DNA of 64,000 bases from Sarcophilus harrisii (GCF_902635505.1 NC_045430.1:111907425-111971424); one strand, 5' to 3'. Positions 1 through 12,789 are shown, numbered from the stretch's first letter. Numbers and translations are program-made. Notes: generated from the letters alone by a model not told the origin.

Positions 1-149
1 ATCCCCACCTTCACCTCCGATCCTTCTTTACCTCTACTGAGAATAAAGATTGAAGATTTTCCCTTAACCTGAATTCCTGACTCCGGCTGATTTTAAAATA
101 CGTAGTCATCACAATTAATACAAAACAAACAAATATTTTTCAAAAGTAT

Positions 150-1560
150 TTCATGAAATAGAAAAGTGGAGACCTAGAAAAGATTTTGGTGGCCATCTAG
201 TCCCCTATATACTTAGAAAAGTTTCCTGTTTAACAAGAAGCCAATGGATCAGGCCATTATAATTTGTCTAGATCTAATAAATAGGAAAATTTTCTTTATA
301 TTATATCTAAACTTCTGCAGTATCTAATTTCTCCCCCTCATTTTGTCATCTAAAGTTAAATTGAATAATTTTTCTATATGACAGCTCCCTGAGATGCTTC
401 CAAACATCTATTCTGTTCTAATAAGTCTTCTCTTCTCTAGGGTAAAAATGCTCTGTGTCTTCAGCCAATCACCATATAGCATGAATTCAAGGCCTTTCAT
501 CAACCTAATTGCCGTGCTCTGCATACTGTCCAATGTATCAGCATCCTAAAGATATGGTACCACAATCTTCCTCCAGATGCAGTCTGATGAAGATAAATTT
601 TATTCTTGGAATCTGTGCTGCTTCTAAGCAAGCTTAAAATTTTGAGTTTTGTTTTTGTTTTCTTTTGTTTTGTTTTTAGCTATCAATGCTAATTTATATT
701 GATCTTTTAATACTATATAATCTAAAGATATTTTGAGATGAATTGTTGTTTCATCCATATTGTACTTGTAACAGTTATTTTTCAATTCAAGTGTAAAATT
801 TTATACTTATCCCAATTAACTTTCATTTTAACTGACTAAACCTAATGTTGAGCCTCTCCAAAGCTTTCTGGATTTTATCCAATATGCTAGCTATTCCTTT
901 AGCTTTGTGTCACATGCAGATTTGATAAGCATGACATTTATGCCTTTTTCTCCAAGTCACTGATACAAATGTTTAATAGCACAGGAGAAGGCAAAGGTCT
1001 GGGGCTCTCTCACAGAAGCCTTCTTCCTATTGAAATGGAACTATTAATGAGTACTCTTGACTCTGGCTGTTTAACCAATAAATCTATCTCATTCTACTAT
1101 TGTAGAGTCCATAATCTACTATTGCCAAACCAATGTGCAATTTTTTTCTACAAGAATAGAAGATAATTGAACAAATGATTCTAGGCAAACTATATTTTTA
1201 TCATTGTCCTGCTCTACCAATATAGTAAATAACCTATTAAATAAATAAGGTCATAGATTGTCATAATTTTTTTCTTTATGGTATCAAAGTAAAGTTCACT
1301 GACCTATGGTATATAAAAGAGTTTCCTCAATTTCTTCAAAGTCAGGGCATCTGCCTTTCTTTAATCCTGTTCTTTACTCTTTTGTTCTCTAAAGTCTTTC
1401 AAAGACTACTGACAATAGTTTAGGAATCATAGCCTCCAGTGTTTTTCAGTTCCAGAGGGAAAAGTTCATCTGGACCCTGTGACTTTAACTCAAGGATAAT
1501 CAGATATCCTCTTACTATCTCCTTATTTACAGTGGATATCAAATCCCTATTAGACATTTT
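150..1560 (-). mobile_element. CR1/L3-like LINE relic
   Basis: The + strand reads like the reverse complement of CR1/L3 3' sequence. It has phrases such as 'ggccatctagtcccc' near 190, 'tcaaggcctttcatcaacc' near 487 and 'tttaatagcacaggag' near 973. The match is clearest at 170-600 and 840-1140 and looks old. The open frame at 969-1166 lies in this relic and is not a gene. Confidence 0.5.
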
Positions 1561-2149
1561 AATTATTTGTTAGTTTGCTTGCTTGCTTTTTCTATTGCAA
1601 AGATCATTCTTTCCTTGGGTGAGAAAAGAGGGACAAAAAAATACCTAGAAAATTTAGTAGCTATACCTTCTTTCTGCCATCAGTTGTTAAATTATCTACC
1701 CCAGGCAGGAAAATTATTCCTTCTTTGCCTCTCCTTTTTCCTTATTAGAGATTAAAAACCATATGTGTGTACATGTGCATAAGTACACATACACATAAAT
1801 ATATATTTGGAACTTAAACAATAACAAAATATTATTTTTTTATAAAGTACAGAAAAAGAGGATTACATATGAAACCATAAATCTTTACTATTTTCAGCTT
1901 ATTTCCATTTTAAAGTACATAATAAATTTAATGTATTCATTTCATGGCTTTCTTGCACATTTGAGTTTTCCTCTGAATTTATTTTGTGCATTCTTTGAAA
2001 TGTTTCATTCCTTTTTTTGTGTATCACTATCATCGATAATGCTCACTCCCCAAATTTATTTAAATCATTTCTTGTAACAAATAAACACAGTCAAGCAAAA
2101 CAAATCTACACATTGGGCATTCTAAACAATGTTCATCTCATTTTTCTCC
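1561..2149. other. Unassigned AT-rich intergenic sequence
   Basis: No gene or repeat family was recognised. A short alternating purine-pyrimidine stretch (TGTGTGTACATGTGCA and similar) lies near 1762-1800. Confidence 0.5.
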
Positions 2150-2500
2150 TCAGTGAATAAACATTTAAGCTTATCTACTATGTGCCAAGTACTATGCTAA
2201 GCACTGGGGATACAAAAAAAGAGGCAAAAAGCAGTCTTTGCCCTCAAAGAATTCAAAATAGTAGGGAGACAACAAGCAATCATGTACAAACCAAGCTCTA
2301 TACAGTACAATTTGTAAGTATTTTTTTAAAAGAGAAGACACTAGTGATTGGGGAAGGTTTCTGTACAAGGTGATTTTATAGTTGAGACTTAAGAGAAACT
2401 AGTAGACAGAGAAGAGAACATTCTGGGCATGGGGGTTAGCCACAGAAAGTTCCTAAAACTGAGAGATGAAGTAATGATTCTGAACATCCTGGAAATATCC
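2150..2500 (-). mobile_element. L2 LINE 3' end, reversed
   Basis: The stretch carries the reversed L2 end 'ctactatgtgccaagtact...ctaagcactggggataca', then 'gtctttgccctcaaagaatt' and 'ttctgggcatgggggt'. These are familiar in marsupial and other mammalian L2. The copy is degenerate and breaks off at a TG microsatellite. Confidence 0.6.
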
Positions 2501-2507
2501 TTAGTCT

Positions 2508-2509
<2 letters not shown>

Positions 2510-2547
<38 letters not shown>
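2510..2547 (+). repeat. (TG)n microsatellite
   Basis: A perfect run of 19 TG dinucleotides, likely length-variable. It can adopt Z-DNA. Confidence 0.97.
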
Positions 2548-2549
<2 letters not shown>

Positions 2550-2639
2550 TGCACGCATATGTGTATAGATGCCTTTATCATATCTTCTTTTTATATATAA
2601 TGCTGAAGCTTAATTTAGTAGGTTCTTTGTGAGTTTAAA

Positions 2640-3320
2640 TGTTTTTTAAACATAAATATTATAATTTATAAAGACAATTTTCTTCTGTTGATATAATTAT
2701 GTATTTTTCTATTTTTATTAGTTATATTGATGATCATTTTCCTCATATGGAACTAATCCTGTATTCCTACAATATAACTAATCTAGTCATAATGTATTTT
2801 CTTTTCAAATATTTTATTTATTATTAATATCAATATTCATTGAGGACAATGGGTTACTATTTTCTTTTTCTTCTTTGTCTTTCCCTCCTTTAGGTATCAA
2901 TACTATATCTTTTATTGTGGATGGAATTAGCAGGTTATGTTTGCCTTCTAGTTTTGCAAACTGTTTATGCATTATTCAAAGTAATTTTTCACCAAATATT
3001 GTAAATTTACACCCTTGGGAAATTCATTTATTACTTGTTCTATTTCTTTTTCCAAGACTGTTTTAATTCTATTTGCTATGTTCTCTTAATTGATGAAATC
3101 TACATTTTTCTCAATATCAATTTATTTTATTTCAGTTATTACTTAGTAATTTCTTTCATTTCCTCTTAATTTATTATTAATTGTCCTTTTTGATTTTTCA
3201 TACTGGCAATTTAATTCTTTCTTTTTAGAAAATCAAATTAGATAATAGTGTATTTATTTTTACTAAAAAAAAACCCTCAGCTTTGTTTATCTACTCAGTG
3301 GTTTTAAATATATATATATT
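2640..3320 (-). mobile_element. Old L1 LINE fragment, ORF2 part, reversed
   Basis: The + strand resembles reversed L1 ORF2 reverse-transcriptase and downstream sequence. It includes 'attgatgatcattttcctcat', 'tcctgtattcctacaa' and 'aaaccctcagctttgttt'. The fragment is old and has no long open frame. Confidence 0.5.
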
Positions 3321-4020
3321 TGTAGTGCTCTTTCTAGATTTATACACCCACACTCAAAGACTGAGATCCTTCAAAAGAGTACCTTAAATTTTAGGGGGAA
3401 GTCTAGTGGATGGCTACATTCTGAAGCTTCTGAACCCTGACAGATATGCTTCTTGTTAGTAATTATTGTGGTATGCTAATATTAAACATATGTATTTTAT
3501 TAACAAATGAACAATAAATACATAAACACATACACATATGTATATATACAATATTTTCCAAAGAAAACCACAACTCTTTATTTGTCTGAAAACTCAGTTT
3601 TACCACATTGAATGTCTCCCAAGATATTTAGTGGGGGAGGGGGTAAGAGATACTTCTCTTGAATCCCCAGGGGTAAAGTTGAAAATAGCTGACATAGAAA
3701 AAAAATCTTCACTTCTTTCTTCCCTGTGAATTGTTCAGCTTCTCTCCACCAATGATAGGAAATCTCACCTAGCTTCTTGTAAACTAATGCTTTTAATAAT
3801 TTTTCCACAATCTCTTAAATAGAACTTCACATATAAGAATATAAAGCAAAAGCAAAAACAAAAACAAAAAACATCCTTCCCAGCATTCATGAACACATTT
3901 TCTCCATGACTCCATAGAGAAAAGCACACAGAATATAAATTCTTCATAAATCTTCAAGGATCACAGATAAATACATTTTCTCTCAGAGGTCACAGACATT
4001 AACATATATCTTTCCCTAAA
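3321..4020. other. Unassigned intronless intergenic stretch
   Basis: AT-rich sequence with no recognised gene or repeat. A short imperfect (CAAAAA)-type run is at 3846-3870. Confidence 0.45.
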
Positions 4021-4024
4021 ATTA

Positions 4025-4600
4025 TATTGAGAAAGAGAAAGGGGGTTGGAGAGAGGGAGGCAGGAAGGAGAGAGAAAGAGAGAGAGCTGATAGTCCATTC
4101 TTCCCCATTGATTGATTAGTATTATCAAAGATATCCTTGATTTTTATTCCTGATTTTCATTAAAATTATTATACACACATACATATATATGTAAACATAT
4201 ACAATCTATATTCATATGGCCAAAAATATGAAATAGTAGTGCCCTTGAATAATTAAAAATGATTATTTAAATATCTATACATATATGTTTCTATGTGTTT
4301 GTATAATATGTAGATATACATATGTGCATATGTATAGTATATTTGTCTATCTATAGTATATACATGTGTATATGTGTGTTGTATTTGTGCATATATATAT
4401 GTGTGTGTGTGTGCGTATGAGAGAAAAAAAGATATAAAGGGAGAGAAGAGTTAGGGAGAGACAAAGATAAAGACAGAAACAGACACAGAGATAGAGATTG
4501 AGAATGAAGGAAGAAAAGAAAGAAAGAAAGAAAAAAAAAAGAGACACAAAACCAAGAGAATGAGGGGGCAAGAGTGACACATAGAGAGACAGCTATATAT
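4025..4600 (+). repeat. Compound low-complexity block (GA-rich, TA/TG-rich)
   Basis: A GAGA-rich purine tract at about 4030-4088 is followed by alternating TA/TG/CA sequence at 4165-4415 and a second purine tract (AGAGA, GAAA units) at about 4420-4560. The serine/leucine-rich open frame on the minus strand at 4347-4580 is a by-product of this composition. Confidence 0.85.
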
Positions 4601-4689
4601 CCCTACATCAAGCTCATATTTGATGATGATATTAGTTGGAAACAGACAGGTTTTTTTGCAATTGATATCACTCAGTAATCTCTATCACT

Positions 4690-5850
4690 AACTACACAGT
4701 TGACTGTGGAAAGGTAGGAGGGAAATAGTTTAGCAGAAAGACCAATGAGTTTTGTTTTGGACATATTGACTCTAAGAAATCTTCTGGGCATCCAATTCAA
4801 GATACTTGAAACATTGAAGATAGAAATTGGAAATCATCAGGGAATTTGGGGGCAGGATAGATAGATTAGGGTATTATCAGCAGAGAGATCTATGGGACTT
4901 GATTACTTCACTTGGTAAAATAATATAAAGGGAGAAGAAAAAAGGTCCCAGGACAAAATCCTGAGGGATAGTTACAGTTAGAGAATGTGATTTTGAAGAG
5001 TGTCGAGAAGAAACAATCAGATAGTTAGGAAGAAAACCAAAAGGGAGTGTTGTCCTAGAATCCTAGAGAGAAGAGAGTGCCAAGAAGGAGAGAATGATCA
5101 ATAAGAGAAATCAAGGAGAATGAGAACAAAAAGGCCATTGGATTTGGCAACTAAGAAATCATTAGTAATTTTGGAGATATGAATTTTGGTGGAATGATGT
5201 GATAAGAAGCCAAATTGCAAGGGGGTAAAAAGAGATTGGGAGGAAAAAGTAAAGGCACCTGCTGTAGATGGATTTTTCAAGGAATTTATCTACAAAGGGC
5301 AAAGAAAAGACAGAATGATCACAAAAATAGACAAGATCAAGTGGGATTTTTTTCCTTTTCTTTCAGGATGGGGGGGCACATGGTTATGTTTGTAAATAGT
5401 AGAAAGAGACAGCAGATGGGAAGAAATTAAAAATAAGTGGAAAGTGGGGATGACAGAGAGGGAAATATATTGGAGGAGGTGGTATGGAATAGCAAATCTT
5501 GTTATGATGTAAGAGTAGTTCATCGTGTCAGATAGCTATAAAGAAGGAGATAGTGGCAGAAGGTAGTTGAGTGATTGGAAATGAGGAAGAGGAGAAGAGA
5601 TGGTAAATGGTAAATGACCTCAATTTTTTCTTTCAGTAAAACATGAAGGAAGGTTTTCCAACTGAGAAAGTGCAGGAAAGGGAAGCATGTGAAGTCTGAG
5701 GAATGATGAAAAGGTTTGAGAGAACTGTTATTGAGAATGTGACAGTGAGTTGATGAGGGAAGAAAAGTAAGATTGTCTAGTGCTATGAGGGCCTAATTAA
5801 GTTGTATTACGTAAATTTGTAGAAGATTCAGAATGGTTGTCAATTAAGAA
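4690..5850 (-). mobile_element. L2 LINE, ORF2 reverse-transcriptase region
   Basis: The longest L2 copy in the window. The minus-strand translation near 5098-5250 includes TPLQFGFLSHHSTKI and ITNDFLVAKSNG, matching the L2 RT block where HHST and the 'TNDLL.AKSNG' run are typical. On the + strand 'ggccattggatttggcaact' and 'aggatgggggggcacatgg' are L2 landmarks. It is broken by many substitutions and is not coding. Confidence 0.8.
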
Positions 5851-6829
5851 AAATAGTACCTTTCCAAACATGTACTTCAGTAGTTTGTAATTCCATGATT
5901 GAAATTGCTTAAACAGGAGTAAATAAAAACATTCTGCTCTCTCTTCTTTTCCTTGTGTACATTTTCCCACAAATGCCTTGCTTATGGAAAGAGTGGGTAA
6001 AAACTTAGAGTACAAGGCTAGTGATGCACATCAGTAGGATAAATGTGTGGCAAATTCAGCTTACATGCTCCTAGTACTAACTAAAGGGGTTAGAGATCTT
6101 TTCTCACTTCAAAGAATTGATGCAACTTCCCTCTCATGCCTCATCTCTGAAAAGTTGTTAGGCAAGTTGTACTTCTAGGTTCCTACTATTGACTCCTCTC
6201 CGTAGTTCTAATTTCTATTGCCAAGGCTAGCTCTGTCTTAAAACTATAATCAATATGTTTTCTTCACTGCCAGGGGTTGTCTTCTTTGAAGCTGCTCCCC
6301 TGTTTAAAGACTGACTTTCAATTTACATTTCTGTCTGGAAAGTATTTTTGCTCCCTCAGTTGAGCTTCAAAAATTTTGAAAAAACCAACGAACAATTGTA
6401 CATAGAGAGTCTCCCTTTCTTCAGACAAGTTGTAGATATCACAGAATATCAAGGAAGAAGGGAAGAAAAATCTGATGCTCCCACCCTCATCCCCCACCAA
6501 GCAGGTAGGTCTTTTCTATAAATCTCAAAGGCTAAATTTACTTCAACTCTGGCTTAGATATTTAAAGATATTTATTAGATATTTAAAGCTTTCTGAAGAA
6601 TGGTTAAATTATTTGCTTGATCAGCTTTATTTTTCTGACTTGAATAGAAGGGGTAGTAATGATTTGCAAAGTGGTTGTAGTAACACTCTTTAATACCTAC
6701 TTGACACTGCTACTTCATACCTGGTAGTGGGACTATAGGAAAACTCTTTAATCCACTCCTTTACACTATAAAGAAAAATGATTAAACAAATCAAGTTAAC
6801 AAAACAATAGCATATGTCAATGTATACAA
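5851..6829. other. Unassigned intergenic sequence
   Basis: No gene or family was recognised. Short open frames on both strands (5797-6015 minus, 6318-6500 minus, 6475-6693 plus) have no recognisable domain. Confidence 0.45.
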
Positions 6830-7550
6830 AATTCTGAGTCTGATGAAAAAAGGACCTATTTTACTTTATCTCCAGGAACTAAGATTGCTCATTGCATTAA
6901 TCTGTAGTTATCTACTTTTAAATGTTCTTTTAAAACACATATTATCCTAGTTTTGCATGTATTAATCTCCTGGTTCTGTAGTCTTAGCTCTGTATCAGTT
7001 CATAAATATTTTCTCATATTTTCCCACATTTGTTATATTGGCTTTTTTATGGCATAATAGTATTATATTGTATTCATAATCACCATGTTTGTTCTATCAT
7101 TCCTTTAATACTTCCAGTTTTGCTTCCAGGTTTATTTATTTATTTTTATTACTGCAACAAAATTGCTGCTATAAATATTTTGTTATCCTGGGATCTTTAT
7201 TTTCATCTTTGTTCTCCTCAGGGTATTTGCCCAATGGTGAAATAATTGGATAAAAAGTCATGAATGCTTTTGTGACTTTTGCATAATTCCAAGTTGCTTT
7301 TCAGAACAGCTGGCTGGTTCATAACACAGAGTTTATTGGTTGTCTGTCTTCCCATAGCCTTCCAACATCAACTATTTACATTTTTTAATTATATTTTCCA
7401 AATGAATGGGCAAAACTTAATAGTTGTTTAGATTTTAATTTCTCTTATTTACCTCATTTAAATAGAGTTATTGATAATTTGCATTTCTTCTATTGAAAAT
7501 ATTGTTCATATCTTTTGATTACTTATTTTCTAATATTACATTTTTTTCTC
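6830..7550 (-). mobile_element. Old L1 LINE 3' part, reversed
   Basis: Phrases match reversed L1 ORF2 C-terminal and 3' sequence: 'tttttatggcataatagtat', 'aaattgctgctataaata', 'cagggtatttgcccaatgg' and 'catatcttttgattactta'. Strong decay suggests an old subfamily. Confidence 0.5.
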
Positions 7551-7819
7551 TGCCATGATTTTCGAATATCACATAAGAACCTGGTGGCCATTAGGTGACC
7601 CAAAACATTCTGAAATAAGACCAAAAAAGGTTAAAATACAAATAGGACATAGTTAACAAAACAATAGATAATGTGGTTTTTCTAAGTCAGCATATAGTGG
7701 TTAAGAATATTTATATACAATTTAGTGACTCCATTTTTATTTTAGTTTGATAGATGTTTACTAGTATATAGCTTTTGGTCTAAAACACATTTATATGAGT
7801 TTTTATAGATGAGAAGAAT

Positions 7820-7930
7820 TGTTGTACAGTGGGTAGAAAGCTGGAATTTAGTTAGGAATACTGGGATCCAAGTCCTACTTCTGAAATGCCCTGGGTATGT
7901 AAACTAGGCAAATTATTTAACATTTCAAGT
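7820..7930 (+). mobile_element. MIR/CORE-SINE fragment
   Basis: The stretch reads 'acagtgggtagaaagctgg', then 'gggatccaagtcctactt', then 'gtaaactaggcaaattat'. This follows the MIR order: tRNA-like head, B-box-like piece, core. Confidence 0.45.
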
Positions 7931-8465
7931 TGGATTTTTTTTTTAGTATTCTGTAGAATTTTGAAAACTTATATTGTGCTCCTTTATTTTATGAAATTAT
8001 CACTTAGTTTAATTTAATTTAATTTAAAAAGCTGATTGTCTGGCCTTTTCTAACTTAAATATCTTACATGAGAAATTTGGATTATATTTTCTTTCTCAAT
8101 GAGATCAAATAATTAGAGATTTGTCAGGTGAAAATAAAAATTTTTTAAACTTTGTCAAATAACACAAGGGAGAAATTGTGGTAGACAAGGAATTTTCTAA
8201 AGAATATGATATGTAAAGACAGCAGATACCCTCCATGTGCTTTACATTTTGTGTAACACACAAGAGCTAAACCATTCAGTTACATCTGTAGTCAAAATCC
8301 AATTGCTGATCTAGGTTAATTCAGTGAAGTTTCTACCTAAATCAAACTAATAATGCCAGGAGCCCCCTAAACAGCTGACCCAAAGCATAAAAATGAGTGG
8401 TAAGAAAGAGTTGGGGTTGGAATACAGATGTAGAGTGCAGCAGGAAGCAGTTGAAGTTGAGGGTC

Positions 8466-8696
8466 ATTATTGTTGTTTCAGTCACATCCTACTTGTGGCC
8501 CTATTTGGGATTTTCTTGCAAAGATAGTGAGATAATTAGCTATTTCCTTCTCTAGCTCATTTTACAAAGAAGGAAACTGAGGCAAAAAGGGTGAAACTAT
8601 TTGCATCACACAGCTAATAATTGTCTAAAACCGTATTTGTATTCAGATCTTCCTGACTCCAGGCCTGGTACTCTTTCCATTGTACTACCTAGCTCT
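8466..8696 (-). mobile_element. CORE-SINE with RTE-like tail (MAR1-type), reversed
   Basis: Read on the minus strand it begins with a tRNA-like head ('agctaggtagtacaatgg') and continues through the CORE part ('tttccttctttgtaaaatga'). It ends in the tail 'gtaggatgtgactgaaaca', which resembles the RTE/BovB 3' end. Such SINEs are characteristic of marsupials. Confidence 0.65.
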
Positions 8697-8819
8697 CCCA
8701 AGAAGTTGGTGACACATACAACTGACCACACTCCATTACTAGATTAAGATGGTGCTTCAAGGAGACAGTAAAAGCAAGTAGTTAAAAGAAGGTGTTGATG
8801 CTCTCTGATGCTTTAAGAA

Positions 8820-8900
8820 ATTAACCATATAATTTTAAAAAGGCTTTTTATCAAGTGCTAATCATGTGCTTGGTACTCTTAAGTGTGGGAAATATTAAGA
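8820..8900 (-). mobile_element. L2 3' end relic
   Basis: 'tttttatcaagtgctaatca' followed by 'tgcttggtactcttaagtgt' is a decayed version of the reversed L2 end. Confidence 0.35.
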
Positions 8901-11590
8901 AAGGTAATTAATGCAAAGTATCAAAGTGCCCATTAAAAAAAATTTATCCAGGGAGAAAAATGTACAACTTCAAGATGAAAAGTAGAGTGTGCAGGAAATA
9001 CACCCCTTTACTTTTTTTGTTATAACTCTTGGACAACAGAAATAGCAGCTGTTCTGCTTCCCTCTTCTAAAAAGGAAAGTTTTTAAAGTAAGTTTACTTG
9101 TTATTTGCATTATTTATTGTGAGAATGAATGGATGTATTTAAAAGTATTTACTTTTATTCACATTCTTTGTCTTTTTGTTTATAAAAGGATCTAGTTTAT
9201 CTCCTTTCTCATTACTGGGAAGAGAAATAGTCATATATCATATGATGAGATCCTGAACAAGCAAGTAGAGAGAAGCATAAGAGTTCAGAGGGATCAAGGA
9301 TCAGGCAGTTTATTATTCTCCAGCAAACAAATGTATGTGGCTCAGGAAAAAAGGATTTCTATTGGGCTCTTGAGTCTCTGCCCTTATATCTGATTTTTGT
9401 TGCTGGGCATAATCCCAAGGAATCAATGGAAGAGAGACTCTCTGAACAAACAGTCAGTTATTACTATGGACTTTGACTCTCCTAAACTCCTTTATCAATC
9501 ACAAGGATATTGTGAATAGTAAAAATACACATTTGGATTAAATGAAGTTGACTAAGGTGATAATTTGATAACCATATTTTCCTAACTTTAATATATCTGA
9601 CCCTACCAGTTATTGAGTAACATAGGAACTTCCTGGTATATGGATGTTAACTAGTGGTCAAACTTGGAGTCACTTCTGTCAATTAAGATATAATATTAGG
9701 CTAATCCTCAAACCATAATTCTGTAGAGTTCCTTTCAGAAAATGTTTCCTCCCCTTATCCCCAGTAAAGGAACTTCTATCAACTTATCTGATTGAATTCT
9801 TTCAACAGCTTTATCTTCCTCACTTTACTGTGAAAGAAGGAAAAAGAAAAGAAGAAGATAGGATGTGGTCTCTCCCTACTGTTTCCAAGATTTGTTCCAC
9901 TGGAAAAAGGGACTAAAATTCTGATACTGAATGAGCCAGACACAAACTTTTTGAATATATATTTGAAATTGTGTTTGTGACATTTTTGATTGCTTTATAT
10001 TTAGAATTTACTTGTGGAGTTCCTCTGGATATAGACCTTCAGGAATTCTTAAAATGAGTACGGATATTTTCTGAAATTCATATAAATATGCCCTGAAGTA
10101 GTAAGAGAAAACTCTCACCTTCTCCACCTGGCTAACCCACCCTTCTTTTCCCTTCTTACATTTTTTCATCTCACCACTTCCTTAGAAAATAAAAAAAAAA
10201 ATGTTTATTGTTTTATTACATATTACTGTTATTTATGATCAGAAAACTTGTAAAACTCTCCACTAATGTAATCCTAATTTACCTAAACTCAGATTACTAT
10301 TAGAGTTTTGGTGAGCTTTTTAATGATTTTTATGTTTAATCTAACAGATACTCCAATTTGTTCAGAGCTAGCTTGAAAACCAGAAAAGAACCTTGAGAAG
10401 CCTGCTTATGATTTGTCTATAAGAGGTTTTTAATGAGAGAAAAACAGCCTTCATGAATTTTTGGAGTTGGAAGTAACCATAGCTCATTGAGAAGGGAAAA
10501 AAAAAGGAAACATTAGCTCCCACAGAAGTGTATGTGGAAACAAGAAATCGTTAATGGATTTTTAAGCTGAGAAATAGATTCCATATTAATTAGGAAACTA
10601 GCTCTTAGATTCTAAAGTTTAAAATTAATGTTATATTATAAAAGGCTAAAAGAATAATATATGTGTACACACACATATATGCACACATATCTATACATAT
10701 TTATGTCTCTTCATACAACAGACTTAAGTTATCCTGTACTTACCCATATCTTTTCATCCTTTCTCTTAAAAATAGAATGATGGCTAGTTCTTTACCTGAT
10801 TGTTATGGCATTACCTTGATATTTTATGGCTTTGGCAATTTGGCATACAAATATTATTGTCATTTATGTATTATGGATTATTGGTTTGTAATTACAGATT
10901 TATTATTGTTGTTGTTCTTGTATATTTAGAAAATTACTACACAATCTTTGATTATTTATTGTACATTGTAAATCATTTCTCTCTCACACTATGAAATAAA
11001 TTGTAAACCAATTGGTAAACTCTCTCAAGTTCTTTATTTGCCTCATATGGCAGCCATATTAATATTGAGGAATAGGGTAAAATAAAGAAATAGCAGACTA
11101 CTTTTATACTTTTGAGTATGATAATTATTTGTTTCTGTCAAACTGTTTTTCAAAATGAATACTTTCATTTTCAAGCCTAGAATCTCTATTCCATGCCAAT
11201 GAGGAAAAATACATTGAAAATTACTGGGGGGAAATTCACCAGTCTGCTTTCTTTTTTGCTAAACGTAAGCAGGACCTTCAGTTTTGAAGTCATGGGCCAC
11301 AATTTAAGACTTTTGCCCTTTGGAGACTGATAACATAATCCATGCAACTCCACTGGTATTAAATCACCTTTAAAAAATAACTTACTGATTTTCAGTTAAA
11401 CTCACATGTGTTCAGATTCTAGAGCTATGTCTTAAAAGAATAAAGAGAGTCTGTGAGGTGAAAGAGAAGAGGGAATATCTCCTACATATGGGGATGTTTA
11501 GTGCAAATACACAGATAAGGATCTAAAAGATCAATTTGGCTGAATTGCAGAGTGCAAAGTGTAGTGATGTACAATGAGGGCTAAATAATT
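8901..11590. other. Mostly unassigned intergenic sequence
   Basis: No gene was recognised across 2.7 kb. A near-palindrome (TAAAAGTA, two bases, TACTTTTA) lies at 9140-9157. A stretch near 9240-9500 has a reversed AATAAA (9310-9315) and could be an old LTR on the minus strand, but no paired ends were found. A TA/CA-rich microsatellite is at about 10658-10705. The 88-residue frame at 10663 begins inside it and has no known domain. Confidence 0.4.
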
Positions 11591-11591
11591 T

Positions 11592-11832
11592 GAGGGCATT
11601 CAGGTTATGAAGTGGATAGAGTTCCAGCCCTGGAGTCAGGAATACCTGAATTCAAATTAGGCTTCAAATAATTACTAGCTATGTGATCTTGAGTTAAGTC
11701 CCTTAGTCCTCTTTGCCTCAATTTCCTCATCAGTAAAATGGGTTGAAAAAAAATGTCAAACTCCTCCAGCCAAGAAAACTTCAAACGGTGTCATGTTGGA
11801 GATGACCGAAATGACTGGACAACAAGAGTTTT
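11592..11832 (+). mobile_element. CORE-SINE with RTE-like tail (MAR1-type)
   Basis: The tRNA-like head is at 'aagtggatagagttccagcc' and the B-box-like piece at 'gaattcaaat'. The core contains 'agctatgtgatcttgag' and 'cctcaatttcctcatcag'. The tail 'atgaccgaaatgactggaca' matches the RTE/BovB end. Confidence 0.7.
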
Positions 11833-12310
11833 GGGTTCAGGTTGTAAAAGTCTTTAAAATTCAAAACAAGAGGATATTTTTATTTCCAAGGTAACAGCAA
11901 GCCACTGGAGTTGATTGAATAGAGAAGTGACAAGGTTAGGTCAATGCTTAAGGAAAATCACTTTGGCCAGCAGTGTAGAAATTGGAGTGGAAAACACTTG
12001 AGGCAGGTATATAAAAAAGGTGACCATTATAATAATTTGCAGGATGCAATGTTGTTCTTAACTAAGATGTTAACTGTGTGAATAGAGAGAAGGAGTCAAT
12101 GCAAGAGATATTATGGTGGTAAAAAAGATAAGAAGTCTATGATAATGTCAAGATTATTAACTTGAGACATTGACTATCTAGTGGTATCTAGCAGAAGTAG
12201 GGAAGTTGTTAGAAAATTGGTGATCCAGGGATTAGATTTGAGAGAAAGAGACTGGATTCAAGTATATAGATCTGATATTCATCTGCATAAGGCTGATTAT
12301 TAAATCTATG
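11833..12310 (-). mobile_element. L2 LINE fragment, reversed (part 1)
   Basis: Landmarks of reversed L2 run in order: 'caagccactggagttgattg', 'gaaaatcactttggccagca', 'attggagtggaaaacacttg', 'agatctgatattcatctgca'. It then dissolves into a purine tract and resumes at about 12520. Confidence 0.65.
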
Positions 12311-12314
12311 GGAG

Positions 12315-12505
12315 CAGGTGAAAGAGAAAGAGAGAAAGTGACAGAGTGATAGGAAAACAGATCAACAGAGAGACAGAGACACAGAGAGAGATGGAAAAAG
12401 ATGGAGAAAGAGGGGGGGGGAGGAGAGAGAAAGAGAAAGAGGGTTAGAGGGAGAGAAGGGAGGGAGGGAGGGAGAAGGGAGAGGGAGAAGGAGAGAAAAG
12501 AGTTG
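12315..12505 (+). repeat. Homopurine GA-rich tract of about 190 bp
   Basis: The + strand is almost all A and G for about 190 bp, with AGAGAG, a run of nine G (about 12412-12420) and GGGA repeats at 12456-12475. The two serine/leucine/proline-rich minus-strand frames here (12232-12519, 12362-12544) result from the composition. Confidence 0.9.
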
Positions 12506-12519
12506 GGGGTATAAGGCAA

Positions 12520-12640
12520 TAAATAACACCAGTGATGGCCACAATATGAATGATAAACCCCAAAGTAGACAAAATGAGTGGTCAGAAAGTTAGATAAAAA
12601 TCAAAAGAGAACAGTGTCCAAAAAACCTTTCTGTCTGTCT
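12520..12640 (-). mobile_element. L2 LINE fragment, reversed (part 2)
   Basis: The 'gagaacagtgtccaaaaaac' landmark near 12608 continues the L2 copy broken by the purine tract. Spacing suggests the tract grew inside the LINE. Confidence 0.45.
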
Positions 12641-12789
12641 CTCTAAACTTTCCTTTATTGGAAAAATAACCCATTGTGACTTTTTCTTGGGTTTCCCAAT
12701 CATAATTTGGTCTGGTGCATTTTCAAGATCTTTGTGCAGATGATTTATGGGAAAAGTAGGCTTTACTTCTTGTTACTATTATGTTGTCT

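Noticed and set aside
4347-4580. 77-residue Phe/Leu/Ser/Tyr-rich minus-strand frame
   Set aside because: Translation of microsatellite and purine tract sequence.
9240-9700. Possible LTR with reversed AATAAA
   Set aside because: No TG...CA ends with a target duplication could be found, so it was left as unassigned.
11592-11650. tRNA-like sequence at SINE heads, here and in other SINE copies
   Set aside because: These are tRNA-derived SINE promoters without a full cloverleaf, not tRNA genes.
12232-12544. Two Ser/Leu/Pro-rich minus-strand frames
   Set aside because: Direct product of the GA-rich tract. No domain and no gene context.
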